64,000 nt of DNA, taken from the NCBI RefSeq assembly GCF_002776525.5, contig NC_045435.1:124909038-124973037 (forward strand), given 5' to 3'. This DNA is from Piliocolobus tephrosceles. Taxonomy: Eukaryota; Chordata; Mammalia; Primates; Cercopithecidae. The notes under the pieces are model-generated. The model was not told the DNA's origin. It searched no databases and saw only the letters and a list, made by a program, of their open reading frames with translations. The position numbers and the translations under genes were made by a program. Positions 58,019-64,000 of this stretch are shown here, one piece after another. Every line of letters begins with the position of its first letter. Position 1 is the first letter of the stretch.

Positions 58019-59568
58019 TTCTACCTCTGGTCCCACCAATCTCATGTCCCCACATTTCAAAACCAATCATGTTTTCCCAACAGTCCTCCAAAGTCTTACC
58101 TAATTTCAGTGTTAACCCAAATGTCCATAGTCCAAAGTCTCATCTGAGACAAGGCAAGTGCTTTCTGCCAATTAGCCTGAAAAATCAAAAGCAAGCTAGT
58201 TCATTCCTAGATACAATGGGGGTACAGGTATGGGGTAAATACACCTATTCCAAATGGGAGAAATTGGCCAAAACAAAGGGGTTACAGGCCACTTGCAAAT
58301 TTGAAATCCAGCAGAGCAGTCAAATTTTAAAGCTCCAAAATGATCTCCTTTGACTCCAGGTCTCACCTCCAGGTCACACTGATGCAAGAAGTAGGTTCTC
58401 ATGGTCATGGACAGCTTCAACCCAGCAGGGTACAGCCTCCCTCCCAGCTGCTATCATGGGCTGGTGTTGAGTGTCTGTGGCTTTTCCAGGCACACAGTGC
58501 AAGCTGTTGGTGGATCTAACATTCCAGGGTCTGGAGGATGGTGGCACTCTTCTCACAGCTCCACTAGGCAGTGCCCCATTAGGGACTCTGTGTGGGGGCT
58601 CTGACTCCCTTCTGCACCATCCTAGCAGGGGTTCTACATAAGGGCACCAGCCAGGCAGCAAATTGTTGCCTGGGCATCCAGGAATTTCCATACATCTTCT
58701 GAAATCTAAGTGGAGGTTCCTATACCTCAATTCCTGACTTCTGATTACCCAACAGACTCAAAACCATGTAGAAGTTGCCAAGGCTTGGGGCTTCTACCCT
58801 CTGAAGCCACTATACATTGGCCCCTTTCAGCCATGGCTAGAGCAGCTGAAACACAGGGAACCAAGTCCCTAGGCTGCACACATCATGGGGACCCTGGGTC
58901 AGGCCCATGAAACCATTTTTTTCCTCCAGTTCCTCCAGACTTGTGATGGGAGGGCTGCTGTGAAGGTCTCTGATATGGCCTGCAGACATTTTTCCCATGG
59001 TCTTTGGGATTACCATTAGGCTCTTTGCTACTTTTGCAAATTTCTCTAGCTGGCTTGGATATCTCCACAGAAAATGGGCCTTTCTTTCCAACTGCCGTCA
59101 GGCTGCAAATTTTCCAAACTTTTATGCTGTGCTTCCCTTTAAAACTGAATGCCTTTAACACTACCCAAGTCACCTCTTTAATGCTTTGCTACTTAGAAAT
59201 TTCTTCCACCAGATACCCTAAATCATCTCTCTCAAGTTCAAAGTTACACAAATCTCTAGGGCAGGGGCAAAATGCTGCCATTCTCTTTGCTAAAACATAA
59301 CAAGAGTCACTTTTACTTCATTTCCAAACAAGTTTATCGTCTCCATCTGAGACCACCTTAACCTGGACCTTATTGTCCATATTGCCATCAGCATTTTGGG
59401 CAAAGCTATTCAACAAGTCTCTAGGAAGTTTCAAACTTTTCCACATTTGCTGTCTTCTTATGAGGTCTTCAAGCTGTTTCAACCTCTGCGTGCTACCCAG
59501 TTCCAAAGTCTTTTCCACATTTTCAGGTATCTTTTCAGCAATGACTCACTCTATTCATACCAATTGAC
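58019..59568 (-). pseudogene. MaLR internal region with degenerate gag-like frames
   Basis: Minus frames at 59173-58883 and 58730-58374 are short and stop-bounded. The first is Lys/Ser/Pro-rich, compatible with decayed THE1-type gag text, but no homology motif can be proved. No protease or polymerase motif is seen. Confidence 0.55.
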
Positions 59569-59942
59569 TGTATTAATCTGTTTTCACACTGCTGATAAAG
59601 ACATACACAAGATTGAGCAATTTACAAAAGAAAGAAGTTTATTGAACTTCGAGATCCACATGGCTTGGGAGGCTTCATAATCATGGCAGAAGGCAAGGAG
59701 GAGTAAGTCGCATCTCACGTGATGGTGGCAGGCAAAAAGAAAATGAGAAAGAAGCAAAAGTGGAAACCCCTACTAAACCTGTCAGATCTCGTGAGACTTA
59801 CTAATTATCATGAGAACAGCATGGGAAAGACCTGCCCCCATGATTCAATTACCTCACCCTGGGTCCCTTACACAACACGTGGGGATTCTGGGAGATACAA
59901 TTCAAGTTGAGATTTGGATGGGGACACAGTCAAACCTTATCA
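59569..59942 (-). repeat. 5' LTR of the MaLR provirus
   Basis: Plus text TGTATTAATCTGTTTTCACA to CAAACCTTATCA, followed by ATGAT. Confidence 0.9.
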
Positions 59943-59947
59943 ATGAT

Positions 59948-61336
59948 GAAATAAAGCATAATTTTCAAGTGGACATGTAAATATATAAAGTAAAATATTT
60001 GATAAATTAAATAACTTTCCTTAAGTCATATTACTGACAAAATCATGAGCTTTTGCTAGGGGCTAGTTATAATCTTGCATCATAATTAAGAAAGACTAAA
60101 ACAGAGAGGATTAAAGTTTAAACACCCTCAAAAATTTTTTGACTCAATCATTTTACATAAGCTCATTTGCCAAAGTAATATTTCCTGTATGACTAATAAA
60201 GTCTAGTAGAAAGGTTGACCCTTTGGTCATAATGCATTAATTATTGAAAGTAATTTTTGCAACACTTGATAAAATATTATATTAAGTAGTGATGACTACT
60301 TTTTAAATTTCCAATTACTCTCTCCAAATAAGTTCATTTCTTAGAATTTAAAACTTATAACTTGAATGAATATGGTTTAACATGCTATTATCAGGTGTAA
60401 GCTAACTAGAAAAAAGACAGGAGAAAGAGGAGAAATGAGAAAATAATATACAACCCATATTTAATTTATTAATATAATTTTGAATTAAAGTTTAAAAAAT
60501 TGTTACTATATCAAATTCTGCCTTTATTGATCAAAATATTTTAAATGGTGAAACTGCTATCTGATTCAAGTAAGTGACTAGCCAGTGACTCTGTATCATA
60601 TCAAAAGAAATTTTAATTTTAAAGGCTGTGAGCTGGGTTGTTCTGCTCTAATGCTAAAAAAATAGATGTGAAAAAACTAGACAAAATGAGTGTGCATGTA
60701 ACCAATGAGCATTAAAATTAATGATTGTAGAAAGCTGAGGCACAGATGAAAGATGTTTTGCTCTTAGACATATATAGAAAGATTTAATTGGTAAAATCAA
60801 TGTCTTTGAAGTAATTTACTGAGAATAGGTAGTCATTCGTAACAGTAATCATTCTGAAGTAAGTGGTAAAACGTATTTAAGTCATATTATCATTGAGATA
60901 AGTGAGTATTCATGCTCCAATCTTAAAGCAATTCTTTTATCAAGAACAAAAATAGCATAGTCAACTTAATGCTCTAAGTTTCTGAACTTTTGTAAGATGA
61001 ATGCCTCTAAATGAAAAGGTGTTCATGCCTAAATGAGCATATTGAACATAAAGCAATTTAACACAATGAAATTGTTCTTAGATGATGCCTTCTCCATGAA
61101 TTAATTTCTCCAGCAGTTGAATTAAGTTGTTAAAGATAATACTACAGTTAAGATAATTACATGTTATTTAACTTTTGTCAGCATTTCAAATTTATTAGAT
61201 ATTTACAAATTAACTATAAAGGGAAGTATAATAAAATAAGAGAAAGATTTAATAATATGTATTTGAGATTGATATTTAAAACGGAATTATATTTTAACCA
61301 AATTATGTATTGTTATTGTTATTGATTTTATTATTA
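59948..61336. other. AT-rich intergenic DNA
   Basis: No gene or repeat recognised. Confidence 0.5.
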
Positions 61337-61622
61337 TTTTTTTTTTATTTTTATTTTTTTTTTGAGACGGAGTCTTGCTCTGCCATCCAGGCTGGAGTGC
61401 AGTGGCACAGTCTCAGCTCACTGCAACTTCTGCCCCCTGGGTTCAAGAAATTCTCTGCCTCAGCCTCTTGATTAGCTGGGATTACAGGTGCATGCCACCA
61501 CGCCCAGCTAATTTTTTTTCATATTTTTAGTAGAGATGAGATTTCACCATGTTGGCCAAGCTGCTCTTGACCTTGTGATCCACCCACCTCAGCCTCCCAA
61601 AGTGCTGGGATTACAGGTGTGA
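61337..61622 (-). mobile_element. AluS-like, 5'-truncated
   Basis: Antisense dimer from a T-rich tail and GAGACGGAGTCTTGCTCTGC to GGGATTACAGGTGTGA, missing the last 20 or so bases of the 5' end. TATT units follow immediately and may be derived from the target. Confidence 0.92.
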
Positions 61623-62307
61623 TATTATTATTATATTAACAAAGAGGTATAGGCCAAGAATGCTCTAAAAATATAGAGCAAAAATTTTAAGTGAATTGTT
61701 AATCATCAAGTTCATAAATATTAAAAAACAACCTATAATTGGGACAAAATTAAATTTCTCTGAAATGAAACAATTTTTCTTTAGAAATAATTAAGGGATC
61801 TGTGTAAGTCCTTCAACAAAAACTATAATTTTGAAATAAAAACTTTTTTTTAATTTTTGTGAGTAAGATTAGCTATTAAATTTTTCTTATGAAATGAATA
61901 ATTCTTCATTTTGACATAGAAAAATTTAACTAAGCTCCAATTTTGTAATAAACTTACCGACATCTGTATTTTGTTTACATGATGTGATGTCACTCCTGTC
62001 AGTCCTTTTTAGTGTGTCCAGATATTTGTTTTTTGTGTGTAATTTGTCTATACCATAAAAAAAAATTAAATCATTTAGCAAATAATTTACTGAGTACCTA
62101 CTCCATGTAAGGCAGAATTTTGTGTAAGTCACTGAATTGACTGTCATAAATATAACAAATAAAAATCCTGGACCTCCAGGATACATTTTAGTTTGGTTGG
62201 AAGTGGGGATAGGATCAAATAGGATCAAAGTGAGTCAGTCACCACTTGAACATGTGCCGTGCTCATCTTGGGCATATTTTGGTTTACCAATAAAATTATA
62301 TAGGCAG
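61623..62307. other. Intergenic DNA with an ancient LINE-like fragment
   Basis: About 62075-62220 (TTTACTGAGTACCTACTCCA, then CCTGGACCTCCAGGATACAT) is a diverged relative of the fragment at 15736-15885. No gene is seen; the 100-codon antisense frame at 61926-62228 crosses it. Confidence 0.5.
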
Positions 62308-62802
62308 AAGACAGGGTACTAAGGTAGGAGTTGGGGCTTGACTACAGAGGTAGGACTGGGACACCAGACCAAATTGAGGAATAGCTAAAACAGGGAGAGG
62401 GTGGAGGCAGCTTTTCATAAGACATGCTCAGCAGTGTACCGTGGCAGTTTACCATTGCTATGGCAACATCCAGAAGTTACTGCATCTTTCCATGTCAACT
62501 ACCTGACAACCCAGAAGTTACCACCTCTTTTCTAGAAATCTCTACATAGTCCACTGTTCAGTTTCTGTATAATTAAAAGTGGGTATTAATATGACTGCAG
62601 ATGCCTCAGAGCTGCTACTGTGGGCACACTATTTCTGGTGTAGCCCTGCTCCACAAACAGCAGTACCTCTGCTGCTGCTGTACACTGCCACTTCAATAAA
62701 AGTTGCTAACACTATCAGCTGGCCTTTGAATTCTTCCCTGGGCAAAGCCAAATACCCTCCCAATAATAAGCCCCAGTGGTGAGGCTTAACTGCTCTGCAC
62801 CA
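62308..62802 (+). mobile_element. Class I ERV solo LTR, family uncertain
   Basis: LTR character: CTACAGAGGTAGGACTGGGA, CCATTGCTATGGCAACATCC, a second CCAGAAGTTACC-type block repeated (about 62471 and 62511), an AT-rich TATA-like TATAATTAAAAGTGGG (about 62567), and AATAAA at 62695-62700 followed by AGTTGCTAAC. The 3' edge is near GCTCTGCACCA. No internal region or partner is near. The 67-codon frame over U3-R is not a gene. Confidence 0.7.
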
Positions 62803-64000
62803 TTACCACTACTACCCTAACTGTTGTTTACAGTTGTGTACTATATTTGAATATTTATCTCACTGTGTTTCAGGCAACACATCCTTTACATTCATTAGGG
62901 AGGCTGAGGTACTGTATTTGGTAGCTGAGTTTCAGCTCCAGGCCTTATATAGGTTTGAAATTTTTACTTATGTCTCAAGATGCACGTTGTAATCTCATTA
63001 CCAAGTCTTGTGTAATTTCACTTGGCCACATGGCATCACTCACTATTTATCGTTCTGTATTTCTACTTAATTTTTTTTCCAACATCTGAAGATCTAATGC
63101 TTTGTTGCCAATCACAAATCATAATTCCCAAATGGGGGCAGTTTTGCTGTTGATTTCACACATCTCTGAAAATGACCCAAAAATGTTTTTTATAAAAAGC
63201 CTTAAATTTGGAAAGAAAAGGAAGTTGATCTTAGTTGTATCCTTTATTGCTCTAGTTACATAAACTTTTCAATAAGTACAAATAAACCAGGGAAAAGCAG
63301 TGAAATAATTCTTATTTAATTTCGTTAATAAGAATAATCTCAGACTTTAAAGAAAAGCATGAAAGCTTCATTACACAAAAGCATAAAACGTGTATTGTTT
63401 CTCTTTATCACTCTAATATTTCAATACCAAAGCACCAAATAGTATCTGTGAAATATCAGCATAGCAGTAATAATTACTGGTAATACAATTTCAGTTTTAA
63501 TTGTTACCATAATAAAAATGAGACAGAAAATTAGAACTTTATAAAAACACTATCTAGCAATTTCTTATCAATTCAGCAAATGGCTTTATTTTCTATCATA
63601 TTAGTAAAATACAGCCATGTTCAACAAGCTGATCATTTCACTTTCTCACGTTAGATTTTTGGTTTCTTATTTTGTCTTACTGCTGTCTAATCTCAGTAGC
63701 TTAAGTCAAAGCCTAATGGTCTGTAGCAAAGCTCAGCCTCAAAAATCAGAATCAGGTTAATGTTATGTTAAATAATATCTCATTAAAAAGGCTCACATGA
63801 CCTTATTATCTAGTCTTCTAATTTCAAAATATTATTTCTTTACAAAATCTGATACTTCTCTGTCAAATATAACTAATTATCAAATATCATGTACTATGAA
63901 ATTTCTTCTTCCCAAATGTTTTTAAAATGCAATTCACTAACATCTTGATTGTTCCTTCTTGCTATCTTTTAAATTCATTCCTCTCTTTATATGCTGAAAA
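62803..64000. other. AT-rich intergenic DNA
   Basis: No gene or repeat recognised to the end of the window. Confidence 0.5.

Larger units (their letters stand above)
57648..59942 (-). mobile_element. Complete MaLR provirus (THE1/MST class)
   Basis: Two direct LTRs (57648-58018, 371 bp; 59569-59942, 374 bp) enclose a 1.55-kb interior. The 5-bp target ATGAT is duplicated at 57643-57647 and 59943-59947, as expected for ERVL-MaLR elements. LTR edges read TATTAATCTGTTTTCACACT and AAACCATATCA on the plus strand, so sense is minus. The interior fits a non-autonomous MaLR with only broken gag-like text; no pol is present. The 245-codon plus frame at 57616-58353 runs antisense through LTR and interior and is not a gene. 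Confidence 0.92.

Noticed and set aside
57616..58353. Longest open frame (245 codons, plus strand)
   Set aside because: It lies antisense across the MaLR 3' LTR and interior. Composition reflects the repeat and no domain is visible.

Overview
The window looks like a piece of a primate nuclear genome: AT-rich intergenic DNA packed with interspersed repeats. No intact protein-coding gene, rRNA, tRNA, operon or CRISPR array could be supported. The young Alu copies (about 4.6, 20.8 and 28.4 kb) carry variants I associate with Old World monkey AluY/AluYRa subfamilies: CTCAAGCCTG near the 5' end, CTAGCCGGGCGAGGTGGC in the middle and GAGCTGAGATCCGGCCACTG in the right arm. With the HERV-W-type LTR at 35.7 kb this points to a catarrhine, most likely a macaque- or baboon-like monkey.

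Layout. From 0 to 31 kb: mostly old single-copy or decayed AT-rich DNA with scattered Alus, two inverted copies of a Tigger-like DNA transposon, MaLR LTRs (MLT1, MST/THE1), MER5A-like hAT pieces, MIRs, an L2/CR1-like LINE remnant and an L1M copy with a twin-priming inversion. From 31.4 to 33.5 kb: an old L1 5' part (5' UTR, ORF1 remnant and start of ORF2). From 33.5 to 42.4 kb: the most structured part, a GC-richer nest of class I endogenous retroviruses. A minus-strand ERV (33909-41882, TTAG target duplication) has received a minus-strand, tRNA-Phe-primed gammaretrovirus-like provirus (37919-41438) that keeps LTRs, leader, gag and protease remnants but has lost nearly all pol and env. It also received a plus-strand solo LTR17/HERV-W LTR (35742-36503, AAAT duplication). 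The whole nest seems to split a still older LTR-like sequence. From 42 to 64 kb: a second twin-primed L1, more Alus, a MaLR solo LTR, a possible env transmembrane remnant at 51.6 kb, a complete MaLR provirus (57648-59942, ATGAT duplication) and a class I solo LTR at 62.3 kb.

Nothing here works together as a pathway. The value of the window is its insertion stratigraphy and a few features of the gag-pro provirus: three zinc knuckles, gag and protease in one frame across a single TGA, and a perfect CRE in one LTR. Family names rest on remembered consensus features and were not checked by any search.
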